Shown here piece by piece: positions 15,202-22,762 of a DNA stretch of 64,000 bases (the first letter of the stretch is position 1; each line of letters starts with the position of its first letter). The notes beneath the pieces were generated by a model that was not told where the DNA came from, searched no databases, and worked only from the letters and a program-made list of their open reading frames with translations. The stretch is from G958296245 sp963664035. GTDB taxonomy: Bacteria > Chloroflexota > Dehalococcoidia > Lucifugimonadales > G958296245. The DNA lies in the NCBI GenBank assembly GCA_963664035.2, contig OY760867.2, positions 1,240,001 through 1,304,000 of the forward strand, read 5' to 3'. Made by a program: the position numbers and the translations under genes.

Positions 15202-15974
15202 CAATGCGCTCCCTCGTCGTGGTCGTGCGGATCGACGTGGTGGTGGGCGAACTCCAGCCCGTGGGAGCCGTACAGCTCCTCCAGCACCTGGGGGGTGAAC
15301 GCCTCTTCGGGAGGGCCGTACGCGCACATGTGGTGATTGATGCACAGGATGCGGTCGAAGCGCTGGGCGATGTTCGTCAGGTCGTGGGTGGAGATGATCA
15401 CGATACGCCCCTCGTCCCTCAGCGACTGGAGGACCTCCACGATGTCCTCCTGCGCCGCGACGTCGACGCCGCTGAATGCCTCGTCCATCAGGATTATGCT
15501 GGCCTCCTGCGCCAGCGCGCGGGCTATGAAGACCCTCTGGCGCTGACCTCCGGAGAGCTGGGTCACGCTGGAAGAGCGCCTGTCCCACAGGTTCACCCGC
15601 TCCAAGCTCTCACGCACCATGTCCCTGTCCAGCTTGCGCGGGCGCCGGAACCACCCGATGCTGTTGCCGCGCCCCATCATCACCACGTCATGGACGGTGG
15701 CGGGGAAGCGCCAGTTGATGCTGTCGCGCTGGGGCACGTACGCCAGCGCGCCGCTGCGCTCCGCCCCCCGGACGGTCAGGGAGCCGCCGGCGACGGGCAG
15801 CAGCCCCGCGATGGCGTCGAACAGCGTGCTCTTGCCCGCGCCGTTAGGGCCCAGGATCCCCATCAGTGTGCCGGGGCCGGCCTCGAAGGTAATGCCGGTC
15901 AGCGCGACGTGCCCGCCGCGCTCGACGCTCATGTCCTCGACGATTATGCTCGGTTCTGAAGTCATTCCGGCCAT
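15201..15974 (-). CDS. znuC: Zinc/manganese ABC transporter ATPase (ZnuC type)
   Basis: The protein has 257 residues. Walker A is GPNGAGKSTL, the Q-loop is AYVPQRDSINWRFP, the signature is LSGGQRQRVFIARAL, Walker B is IILMDEAFSGVD, and the H-loop is IISTHDL. WRFPATVHDVVMMGR is characteristic of metal ATPases of this family. The C-terminus is histidine-rich (GSHGLEFAHHHVDPHDHDEG), as often seen in zinc and manganese importers. A second in-frame ATG at 15965 (MTSEPS) is better spaced from GGAG. It is co-transcribed with znuB. Confidence 0.92.
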   Translation of the reverse strand: MAGMTSEPSIIVEDMSVERGGHVALTGITFEAGPGTLMGILGPNGAGKSTLFDAIAGLLPVAGGSLTVRGAERSGALAYVPQRDSINWRFPATVHDVVMMGRGNSIGWFRRPRKLDRDMVRESLERVNLWDRRSSSVTQLSGGQRQRVFIARALAQEASIILMDEAFSGVDVAAQEDIVEVLQSLRDEGRIVIISTHDLTNIAQRFDRILCINHHMCAYGPPEEAFTPQVLEELYGSHGLEFAHHHVDPHDHDEGAH

Positions 15975-16030
15975 CTCCGGGCCTCAAGTCGGCGCGGCTG
16001 TTCCACGCCTGATATTACCAGAATTCCTAC

Positions 16031-16085
16031 GTTCGGAGCACGGGAGGGCAGCCACAAGGGCTGCGCCCTACGGGATGGAAGCCAA
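16031..16085 (+). repeat. Decayed fragment of the 122-bp mobile element
   Basis: The segment containing GGGAGGGCAGCCACAAGGGC and then CCTACGGGATGGAAGCC matches the left half of the small mobile element described at 18856, 47573 and 58620. The terminal repeat is altered (ACGTTCGGAGC) and the right half is missing. It sits between sodC and znuC, just past the sodC stop codon. Confidence 0.75.
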
Positions 16086-16096
16086 TGCGTGTACTT

Positions 16097-16678
16097 CTAG
16101 TCGGGCCGGATCACGCCGCAGGCCACGCGGCTGCCCGTGTCCGACTCCACTTCGCCGTAGGCGTCGGGCTTTTCATGCACGATTATCGCGGAGCCGTCGG
16201 CATCGAAGAGAGAGTGGTCCTTGCCGGTGTCCAGCGTGACGCCGTCGGTGAAGAAGTCGGCGCGGGCGGTGCCGTCGGCGGCCGCGTAGATGTTCGGCAG
16301 GTCGCCGCCATGGGCTTCGCCGGACGAGCCGCGCCAGTTGGGGTGAACGAAGCCATGTTCGCCGATGTCCTCGGGATCGAAATGATCGCCGGCAGCGTCG
16401 AAATCGGGCGTGCAGGCGCCGACCGAGTGGATGATGAACGCATGGCCGCCCGGGGCAAGTCCATCCGCCTTGGCAGCCACCAGGACGCCGCCGGCCGCCT
16501 GCCTGAAGGTTACGGACCCGATGGACTCGCCGTCCTGGGAGACCAGGACGGCGGATGCCGTCGCTCCGATGTTGGGCGGAGCATCCTGGCCGAACCGGAA
16601 GGCCAGGAGAGACCCGATGGCGACTAGGATGACGACGGCGGGCAGGGCGAGAAGAATCACGAGAATCGAAGGTCTCAT
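16097..16678 (-). CDS. sodC: Cu/Zn superoxide dismutase-like protein lacking one Cu ligand
   Basis: This 193-residue protein has an N-terminal membrane anchor (SILVILLALPAVVILVAIG). The SodC domain keeps AGDHFDP, IGEHGFV and HGGDLPN, the zinc ligands by family alignment, and IIVHEKPDAYGE and SRVACGVI with the active-site arginine. At the first copper site, where the family has G-F-H-V-H, this protein reads HAFIIHSVGAC. The codon for the first of the two histidines (His46 in human SOD1) is ATC, isoleucine. The zinc site is intact and one of four copper ligands is lost. It lies inside a zinc-uptake gene block. Family certain; dismutase activity doubtful. Confidence 0.88.
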   Translation of the reverse strand: MRPSILVILLALPAVVILVAIGSLLAFRFGQDAPPNIGATASAVLVSQDGESIGSVTFRQAAGGVLVAAKADGLAPGGHAFIIHSVGACTPDFDAAGDHFDPEDIGEHGFVHPNWRGSSGEAHGGDLPNIYAAADGTARADFFTDGVTLDTGKDHSLFDADGSAIIVHEKPDAYGEVESDTGSRVACGVIRPD

Positions 16679-16811
16679 GGTTGGGACTCCCCCTTTCCCT
16701 GTCGCTTGGGACCGTTCCTTGCCTGGGGCCGCCGCGCCGCGTCAATCAACTTTGGGCGTAGATTATCGCGACACAGCGGCCCGCTCTCATCCCGTTCCTA
16801 TTGCAGCCCCG

Positions 16812-18185
16812 TCACTTAAGCGCCTCGACTATGCGCTCGACGTTGGTCCGCACCATCTCGATGTACGTGCCCGCGCCGCTGTCCTCGGGCCCCAGGGAGC
16901 CCGAGTAGAGCCTGACCAGCTTCGCGCCGGACTCCGACGCCACCGCGCTGGCGAGGCGCTCGCTCACCGTGGTCTCGCCGAACACCGCGGGAACGCCGTA
17001 CTTCTTGACGTCCTGTACGAGGTCGGCCAGGTCCTTGGCGGACGGCTCCACGTCAGTGGTGATCGACAGCACGACGCCGACGACCTCGAAGCCGTATAAC
17101 TCCGCGAAGTAGCCGAAGCTATCGTGCGAAGTCACGAGAAGCCTGCGCTCCTCCGGCACGGTAGCCGTCTGCTGCTGCGTCCAGGCGTGCAGCTCGTCGA
17201 GCTTCGCGTTGTAGGCGGCGGCGTTGGCGCTGTACTCGCCGCCCCGGTCCGGGTCGAGCACCGATAGCCGCGCGGCTATGTCGTTGACCGCGATCTTCAC
17301 GCGGACCGGGTCGAACCAGAAGTGGGGGTCTTCGAGGCCGTGGCCGTGGCCGGCGTGCTCCTCTTCGCCCTCCATGGTGAGGCCCTCGATCGACTCTATG
17401 GCCTCCTCGGCATCCATCTCGCCGCCTTCGACCTTGGCGATTATTTCGAGCACCGCGGCTGCCAGCTCTTCGTCCTCCTCGTGGTGCTCCTCCTCTTCAC
17501 CCTCGCCGTTCGCGTCCTCGTCCTCACCCTCCTCGTGGTGCTCGCCCTCTTCCTCCTCGCCGTTCGCGTCCTCGTCTTCACCCTCCTCGTGGTGCTCGCC
17601 CTCTTCCTCCTCGATGCTTTCGATCAGCTCCTTGAGCTCTTCCAGTCCGGCCTCGGGGCTGATCTCACCCTCCTCCACCTCGTGAACGATATGGCTGATC
17701 TCTTCCAGTAGCTCGACATCTTCGATGTGTCCTTCGCCGAACTCGATGGGATCTACGATCTCTCCAATTTCTACAATGGCGTCCTCGTCCCGCGCGGCGT
17801 TCTCAATGAGATCGTGAAGCCACGCTCCCTCCAGGCCCAGGCCGACGCTCAATATGAGGTCGGCCTCGGCGATCCTCGCCACGTCTCTGGCGCCCGGCTG
17901 GAAGGTGTGCGGGTCGGCCCCCACGGGCACCAGGCTCAGGACGTCGACGTTGCCGCCGCCGACGTTCCTGACCCAGTCCGCCATGATGTTCGTCGTGGTA
18001 ACGACGCTCACGGGGGTGGGTTCCGGCGTCGCCGTCGGCTCGGGCGCCGCCGTCGGGGCCCGCGTCGGCTGGGGCGCCGGGGTGGGCTCCTCGCTGTCGC
18101 CGGCGCACGCCAGCGCGGCAGATAGCAGCGCGATGGCCGCTACCGCAGCCGCCAGCCGCGGAAGGCTATTGATGATGTTCCTCAC
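16812..18185 (-). CDS. znuA: Zinc ABC transporter substrate-binding protein (ZnuA type)
   Basis: The GTG start at 18185 follows AAGGAGAGTCGAA and gives 457 residues. The signal peptide ends in a lipobox-like SAALAC, followed by a Thr/Pro linker. The binding domain starts VVTTTNIMADWVRNVGG and includes GADPHTFQPGARDV with the first metal histidine and HGLEDPHFWFDPVRVKIAV with the second. VTSHDSFGYFAELYGFEVVG gives the third. Between the lobes is a very long acidic, His-rich loop (about residues 165-280) with an 18-residue tandem duplication. Long His loops are typical of zinc-specific ZnuA. The next gene downstream is sodC. Confidence 0.93.
   Translation of the reverse strand: MRNIINSLPRLAAAVAAIALLSAALACAGDSEEPTPAPQPTRAPTAAPEPTATPEPTPVSVVTTTNIMADWVRNVGGGNVDVLSLVPVGADPHTFQPGARDVARIAEADLILSVGLGLEGAWLHDLIENAARDEDAIVEIGEIVDPIEFGEGHIEDVELLEEISHIVHEVEEGEISPEAGLEELKELIESIEEEEGEHHEEGEDEDANGEEEEGEHHEEGEDEDANGEGEEEEHHEEDEELAAAVLEIIAKVEGGEMDAEEAIESIEGLTMEGEEEHAGHGHGLEDPHFWFDPVRVKIAVNDIAARLSVLDPDRGGEYSANAAAYNAKLDELHAWTQQQTATVPEERRLLVTSHDSFGYFAELYGFEVVGVVLSITTDVEPSAKDLADLVQDVKKYGVPAVFGETTVSERLASAVASESGAKLVRLYSGSLGPEDSGAGTYIEMVRTNVERIVEALK
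17504..17611 (-). repeat. Two-copy 54-bp tandem repeat inside znuA
   Basis: Two adjacent 54-bp units differ by about one base and encode two copies of an 18-residue block with the core GEHHEEGEDEDANGEEE. The duplication doubles the His-His pairs in the metal-collecting loop. A degenerate third partial unit, EEEEHHEED, follows. Confidence 0.9.
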
Positions 18186-18267
18186 TTCGACTCTCCTTTC
18201 GTTCCGTTCGTCTGTCGCATCGTGATTCAACGGTTATTCAGGTCTGGCCGTCGGCGCTGGCCGCCAA

Positions 18268-18282
18268 TGAGAATCCATCTCA
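18268..18282 (-). promoter_or_regulatory. Candidate Zur/Fur operator upstream of znuA
   Basis: TGAGAATCCATCTCA is a perfect 5-5-5 inverted repeat (TGAGA and TCTCA) about 83 bp upstream of the znuA start and directly downstream of the Fur-family gene. Its size and the TGA...TCA ends resemble Zur/Fur boxes. No binding data are implied. Confidence 0.4.
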
Positions 18283-18322
18283 TGCCGACGCGTCGATCAT
18301 CTGGTCGAACATGGCGGACGCC

Positions 18323-18781
18323 TTAGGAGGTCTCTCCTTGCAGGCAGGGGTCGCAGGTGACGTAGAACTCTATGCGGTGACCCATGATCTCGCCGGGGAT
18401 GTCGTCTCCAACGGCCCTGAGGAGCCGTTCGACCGTCGCCGCTCGGAATTCGCCGACGGTCCCGCACCTCACGCAGACCGTATGGTGGTGGTGCTCGATG
18501 CGGGAAAGGCTGTACATGGGAGCGCCGTCCATCAGGGCGAGCTTGCAGATGACGCCCGCGTTCAACAGCAGCTTGATCGTTCGGTACACCGTCGCCCTGC
18601 CGACCGAGGGCAGCTCGTTGAATATCTCCTCCGCGCTGAACCCATCCTGCTTGCGCTGCAAGAGGTCTACGATCGCCCTCCTGGGAGCCGTGGAACGGTA
18701 CCCCCTGTCCTCCAGGACGGCCATGAGGTCGGGTCGCGCCGCCGAGTTTATGATATTGAGTCTCACTTCTTGCGCCGCCAA
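18323..18781 (-). CDS. zur: Fur-family regulator, probably Zur
   Basis: A 152-residue Fur-fold repressor starts at TTG (AAQEVRLNIINSAARPD); a GTG five codons later is an alternative. The winged helix spans RGYRSTAPRRAIVDLL to VGRATVYRTIKLLLNAG. The dimer domain has RIEHHHHTVCVRCG and YVTCDPCLQ, giving two C-x2-C zinc knuckles and the His cluster. Immediate linkage to znuA, znuC and znuB points to zinc sensing rather than iron. It lies just downstream of a mobile-element copy whose insertion may have altered its promoter. Confidence 0.88.
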   Translation of the reverse strand: MAAQEVRLNIINSAARPDLMAVLEDRGYRSTAPRRAIVDLLQRKQDGFSAEEIFNELPSVGRATVYRTIKLLLNAGVICKLALMDGAPMYSLSRIEHHHHTVCVRCGTVGEFRAATVERLLRAVGDDIPGEIMGHRIEFYVTCDPCLQGETS

Positions 18782-18938
18782 CTCAAGCGACGCTGAAATT
18801 GGATGCGATAAACATTAGCAAGCATCCCGTACCGTGTCAACAGACATGGGAAATCGTAACTGTTCAGAGTACAGGAGGGCAGCCACAAGGGCTGCACCCT
18901 ACGGGATGGAAGCCGTAGTCGTAGGGGCGTCCCTTGTG

Positions 18939-20365
18939 GCATCTGCTCCAACTAATTGTATAAGAAAGGTACAATCCTTCGTATAGCGGTAGTATATGAC
19001 CACTACGAAGGAGGTACGCAGCGAATGTCCACGAGGAGCGAAGACGATACAGAGACCATAGGGGACGTTGAGCATTTCCTTCAGCAATGTCTGGAGGGCA
19101 TGAAGCTGGACCACGAGCGCAAGGGGCCCGGCAGGCCGCGGGTTCTGCCAGCATTGGCTCTTTGGGCGGGACTGCTGGTCTGCGTGCTGCGAGGCTTTGG
19201 GAGCCAACTGGCCGTGTGGCGCCTGATCTCGGAACGCGGCCTCTGGTTCTTCCCCCGCTTTCCGGTGACGGACCAGGCGGTGTACAGGCGGCTTCACACT
19301 GAGGGAACCAAGCCTCTGGAGAGGCTCTTCGAGCAGATCAGCAGCCTGTTGGCCCAGCGATTCGAGGGGATGGTCTCGGAGAAGCTGGCTCCCTTCGCCA
19401 AGGAGGTGGTGTGTATAGACGACAGTACGCTGGACACCGTATCGAGAAAGCTGCCCACGCTGCGGGCAATCCCCGATGGTGACAGCCGTCTGCTGCCTGG
19501 CAAGCTCTCTGGGGCATTCGACATCAGACGCCAGCAGTGGCGGGCCATCCGGTTTCAGCCGGACCCACGCCAGAACGAGAAGGTGATGGCGCGGGAGTTG
19601 GTGGCAGCGATGCCGGCGGGGACTCTGGTGGTTGCAGACCTGGGATACTTCGGATTCGCTTGGTTCGACTGGCTCACGGACGGGGGCTATCACTGGCTGA
19701 GCAGACTGAGAGCAAAGACCAGCTACAAGGTGATACACACCTTCTATAAGCGGGGCGAGGTCTTTGACGGCATCGTGTGGCTGGGAGCCTACCGCGCCGA
19801 CCGTGCCAAGCACGCCGTTCGCCTGGTGACTTTCAGACAGGGCGGGACCATTCGCCGCTACATCACCAACGTTCACGACCCTCTTGAGTTCTCGATTCGA
19901 TCCATGGCCGAGGTCTACGCTCGCAGGTGGGATATCGAGATGGCACTCAAGTTGGTCAAGCAGCACCTCAAGCTGCGCCTCCTGTGGTCTGCCAAGCGGG
20001 TGGTGATTCTCCAGCAGATATGGGCGACGCTCATAATCTCCCAGGTCCTTCAGGCACTGAGGCTTGAGATAGCCCAAAAGGCTGGGGTTGACCCGTTCAA
20101 GGTGTCCATTGGCCTGCTGGTGCAGTACGCGCCCCAGTATGCCTATGAAGGCAGGGATCCTGTGAAGGTCTTCGTGGAGCGAGGGCGTGACCTGGGCTTC
20201 ATTCGACCCTCGCGCAGAACGCGTATCCACGCTCCAAGCATACCTGACGAGGCGGTCCTGCCCGCACCGCCCGCACTCGTGCTCACCCGCACCCCCAGAT
20301 ACGCTAACCGCAATGTCCACAGACGTAGCCAACCGTCCAAAAAGTGAATTAGTTGGAGCAGATGC
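18939..20365 (+). mobile_element. IS4-family-like insertion sequence, 1427 bp
   Basis: The ends are perfect 19-bp inverted repeats: GCATCTGCTCCAACTAATT at 18939-18957 and its complement at 20347-20365. The 7-bp direct repeat CCTTGTG flanks the element at 18932-18938 and 20366-20372. One transposase gene fills the inside, with its stop in the right inverted repeat. The uninterrupted target is seen at 47573-47692. The element looks intact and possibly active. Confidence 0.93.
19025..20347 (+). CDS. DDE transposase, IS4-like
   Basis: The ATG at 19025 follows GGAGG and gives 440 residues. The catalytic triad is visible as VVCIDDSTLD, TLVVADLGYFGF and YARRWDIEMALKLVK. The last fits the Y-(2)-R-(3)-E-(6)-K signature of IS4-family enzymes. 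HLKLRLLWSAKRV is the usual segment after the catalytic glutamate. Length is normal and no frameshift is seen. The stop codon TGA overlaps the right inverted repeat. Confidence 0.93.
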   Translation: MSTRSEDDTETIGDVEHFLQQCLEGMKLDHERKGPGRPRVLPALALWAGLLVCVLRGFGSQLAVWRLISERGLWFFPRFPVTDQAVYRRLHTEGTKPLERLFEQISSLLAQRFEGMVSEKLAPFAKEVVCIDDSTLDTVSRKLPTLRAIPDGDSRLLPGKLSGAFDIRRQQWRAIRFQPDPRQNEKVMARELVAAMPAGTLVVADLGYFGFAWFDWLTDGGYHWLSRLRAKTSYKVIHTFYKRGEVFDGIVWLGAYRADRAKHAVRLVTFRQGGTIRRYITNVHDPLEFSIRSMAEVYARRWDIEMALKLVKQHLKLRLLWSAKRVVILQQIWATLIISQVLQALRLEIAQKAGVDPFKVSIGLLVQYAPQYAYEGRDPVKVFVERGRDLGFIRPSRRTRIHAPSIPDEAVLPAPPALVLTRTPRYANRNVHRRSQPSKK

Positions 20366-20429
20366 CCTTGTGGGCGCCCTGGACGAGGAACGCACCAACT
20401 CTGAACAGTTGCGGGAACCCCCGTCGCGT

Positions 20430-20458
20430 TTGACACCCGCGAACGCCCGTGCTAACAT
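20430..20458 (+). promoter_or_regulatory. Sigma-70-like promoter without a clear gene
   Basis: TTGACA (20430-20435) and TAACAT (20453-20458) are 17 bp apart. The context GTTTGACACCC and TGCTAACAT is shared with the promoter-like sequence at 43149 upstream of the polyprenyl synthase. A 53-codon ORF follows at 20465-20626 (MHANTHIPCGACLDGRQDRR), basic and of unknown merit. The rest of 20413-20783 holds only the repeat at 20662. Confidence 0.45.
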
Positions 20459-20661
20459 GTCCCCATGCACGCCAACACACACATACCGTGCGGCGCCTGC
20501 CTGGACGGCAGACAGGACCGACGCCCGGAGCGCCGTTCCAAAGTCGTCCGAATCCGCCCCGATCACGGTCCGTTCGTAGCCCAAAGGCGTTCCGACACCC
20601 TTCCAAGAGACCCGAAGCCCAGATAGGAAACGGAACAAAATGGAACAGAATGGAACACTTT

Positions 20662-20758
20662 AGCGCCATATCTATCGGCCATCACCCCGTAGGGGCTGGT
20701 TTGAAACCAGCCCCCCCTTGCCATAGAGCGTCACCGCCATTTAGGTGGGGATTTTGGG
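20662..20758 (+). repeat. Dispersed palindromic repeat, copy 2
   Basis: This is the second copy of the ~98-bp sequence at 14181-14279. It has the same central palindrome (GGGGCTGGTTTGAAACCAGC) and the same GTCACCGCCATTTAGGTGGG segment. It ends just before the convergent stop of the sulfite-oxidase-like gene. Confidence 0.75.
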
Positions 20759-20783
20759 GAACCCCAAATCCACGCCTAGCGCC

Positions 20784-22025
20784 CTACGTTACGCGAATGG
20801 GGTGGGGCAGCGGCTGGTTGAATAGGTAGCCCTTCTCGTTGAAGGGGACGTGATCGGGTTGGCTGTTGCCCGCCGCGTCCGTGGCGCGGGTCATGATGAC
20901 GTGCTCGCCGGGCTCGGCGTCCCACGCGAGCTCGAACCGCGCCCATGAATAGTCCGGCTGCGCGTCCGGCAGGTCCGCGTCGCTCCAGGCAGCCCCGGAG
21001 TCGGCGCTCCACTCCACGCGCTCGATCGGCCCCGCCGGCGAGTGGGCGTAGCCGTGGATGCGCAGGCTGCCAGCCGCAAGCTCTGCCGGCCAGGGCAGGG
21101 CAAGGGCGCTCTTTACGACCTGCGCCGTGACGGGCCTGCCGCGCGACTCGCCCTCCGGCGGGTACCGGTCGCCGATGAGCACGTAGGAGGTGGTGTTGTT
21201 GCGCGTCCACAACCGCTCCGAGGAGACGACTATGCGCCCGAGCCACTTGATGTTGGCGCTGCCCACCCAGCCCGGCGCGAGCGCGCGCAGCGGGAAGCCG
21301 TGGTCCCTCGGCAGGGGCTCGCCGTTGAGGTCGTAGGCCAGCAGCGTGTCCGGGTGCATCGCCTTCTCCACCGGCAGGGCGTACCGGAAGCCCTCCTCGG
21401 GCGACTCGGCGTCCAGCCCGACCAGCAGCACGCTGGCGGCGCCGGCTCGAATGCCCGCCAGCGTCAGCACGTCCCGCAGCGCGGCGCCCACCCATTCGCC
21501 GTTGCCGACGGCGCCCGTCATCCACTGCGTGCCCGACGCCTTCCGGCCATTCACGATGTCGAACATGGCGCGGTGATTGCCGGCGCACTCCAGGTAGCAA
21601 GTGAGCGCGCGGCTGGGCAGCCTCCTGACGTCGTCGTAGCTAAGCTCCAGCGGCTCCGCCACGGCGTCCCCCTCCACGGAGAGGCGCCAGTCTGAGGCGT
21701 TCAGGTCGAGGCTGATCGAGTTGTTGCGCACGAAGAAGAGGCGGTTTGGCGTGATGAGGCCCCGCATATCCTCCAGCCGGGCCTCCAAGCCCTTGTCCCC
21801 GCGCCGGATGAACGGCGCCGGGTCCTTGAACCACGGAAGGCTCGAAGCCGGGTCGGAGGGCGCCGGCTGCGGCGTCTCGCGGGACGGCCCTGGGAGGCCG
21901 CAGGCGGCGAGCACTGCCGCGGCGCCGCCGGCCACCATCAACCGCAGGAACCGGCGGCGGTCCATGCCTTGCGCGGCGGCGACCTCCCACAACCATTCTC
22001 CATGCCGCCGCCCGCCCCGCTCCAT
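20784..22025 (-). CDS. Tat-exported sulfite oxidase-like molybdopterin enzyme
   Basis: The start taken is ATG 22025 (413 residues); ATG 21965 is a simpler alternative that puts the twin-arginine signal MDRRRFLRLMVAGG first. The signal ends at a lipobox-like VLAAC. The molybdopterin domain has LFFVRNNSISLDL, then LTCYLECAGNHRAMF with the Mo-ligand cysteine. GTQWMTGAVGNGEWVGA and ALAPGWVGSANIKWL follow, and the C-terminus is the Ig-like Mo-co dimerisation domain (RIHGYAHSPAGPIERVEWSA). It is probably an extracytoplasmic sulfite or sulfoxide oxidoreductase with no heme domain of its own. The electron acceptor is unknown. Confidence 0.9.
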   Translation of the reverse strand: MERGGRRHGEWLWEVAAAQGMDRRRFLRLMVAGGAAAVLAACGLPGPSRETPQPAPSDPASSLPWFKDPAPFIRRGDKGLEARLEDMRGLITPNRLFFVRNNSISLDLNASDWRLSVEGDAVAEPLELSYDDVRRLPSRALTCYLECAGNHRAMFDIVNGRKASGTQWMTGAVGNGEWVGAALRDVLTLAGIRAGAASVLLVGLDAESPEEGFRYALPVEKAMHPDTLLAYDLNGEPLPRDHGFPLRALAPGWVGSANIKWLGRIVVSSERLWTRNNTTSYVLIGDRYPPEGESRGRPVTAQVVKSALALPWPAELAAGSLRIHGYAHSPAGPIERVEWSADSGAAWSDADLPDAQPDYSWARFELAWDAEPGEHVIMTRATDAAGNSQPDHVPFNEKGYLFNQPLPHPIRVT

Positions 22026-22045
22026 TGCCTGCCTCGCCAGTGGCC

Positions 22046-22756
22046 TCAGCGAGCCGCGCCCGCCCGGATCTTGGCCGCGTTCTTCAGGGCTTCGCGGCGA
22101 GACAGGGCGCTGAGACTCGCTTCGTTGCGGGAGACGTACGCCTCGACCGTATCGAGGTTGGCCCAGGCGAGGTCGCGCAGGGCCCAGCCGATGGCCTTGC
22201 GGATGAAGAAGTCGGGGTGCGACAGGTTCGGCTCGATGCAGTCGAAGAGTAGGCGCACGTCGGTCTGCCGCTTGCGGCCCACCTGGCAGATGATCGCCGA
22301 CCTGCGCTTCCACATGTCGTCGTCGCGGCTCCAGCGCCGCATCAGGCCGGAGACGCCCTCCGGGTACCGCTCCAGCAGCTCGCGCAGCCGGTGGGTGGCT
22401 ACCTCGTCCACGTAGTCCCACCATGCGCCGGTGACGACCATCTCCTCCAGCATCGGCACGCTGTCGAAGGTGCGGAAGGGCCTGTACCGGTCGGCTCCGG
22501 CCAGGTCCAGGGCGATATAGCGCTCCTCTCGGTACGCGGCGCCGCGCCAGAGCTCGATGGCGGACTCGCGCCAGGCGCGCTTCCCGGCAACCGGGTGGGC
22601 CTCCAGGACCTCCCGGAATAGTTTGCGGCGCATCGGCTTCTGGACGCCGCGAAAGGGCATCTCCGACTTCATGTAGGCGCGCATCCCCTCGGCCTTGTCC
22701 GGGTTGGCGTTTCGGGCCAGCGCCCGGCGGACGGCGGGTACGAACTCCGTGCTCAT
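22046..22756 (-). CDS. DNA alkylation repair protein, AlkD-like
   Basis: This 236-residue all-helical protein matches the AlkD HEAT-like family. Features are KSEMPFRGVQKPMRRKLFRE, ALDLAGADRYRPF, MVVTGAWWDYVDEVATH and HPDFFIRKAIGWALRDLAW. The WWD segment and FIRKAIGWALR correspond to the residues that hold damaged DNA and excise bulky or cationic alkylated bases. It ends 21 bp before the sulfite-oxidase-like gene and begins 7 bp after the end of the FAD oxidoreductase gene, so it may be in the same transcript. Confidence 0.9.
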   Translation of the reverse strand: MSTEFVPAVRRALARNANPDKAEGMRAYMKSEMPFRGVQKPMRRKLFREVLEAHPVAGKRAWRESAIELWRGAAYREERYIALDLAGADRYRPFRTFDSVPMLEEMVVTGAWWDYVDEVATHRLRELLERYPEGVSGLMRRWSRDDDMWKRRSAIICQVGRKRQTDVRLLFDCIEPNLSHPDFFIRKAIGWALRDLAWANLDTVEAYVSRNEASLSALSRREALKNAAKIRAGAAR

Positions 22757-22762
22757 GAGAGG

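Larger units (their letters stand above)
18856..20412 (+). mobile_element. 122-bp non-autonomous element split by an IS4-like insertion
   Basis: The left part 18856-18938 (GTAACTGTTCAGAGTAC, then GGGAGGGCAGCC-like sequence) and the right part 20373-20412 (GGGCGCCC to CCAACTCTGAACAGTTGC) together give 123 bp, matching the copy at 47573. Inverted ends are GTAACTGTTCAGAGT and ACTCTGAACAGTTGC. The flanks GGGAAATC and GGGAACCC agree at 6 of 8 positions, consistent with an old 8-bp duplication. The IS lies between the two parts. There is no coding capacity of its own. Confidence 0.85.

Noticed and set aside
18899..20638. 579-codon minus-strand frame across the IS4-like element
   Set aside because: It is the antisense of a transposase with an intact D-D-E triad; its sequence has no domain logic and runs over the IS ends.
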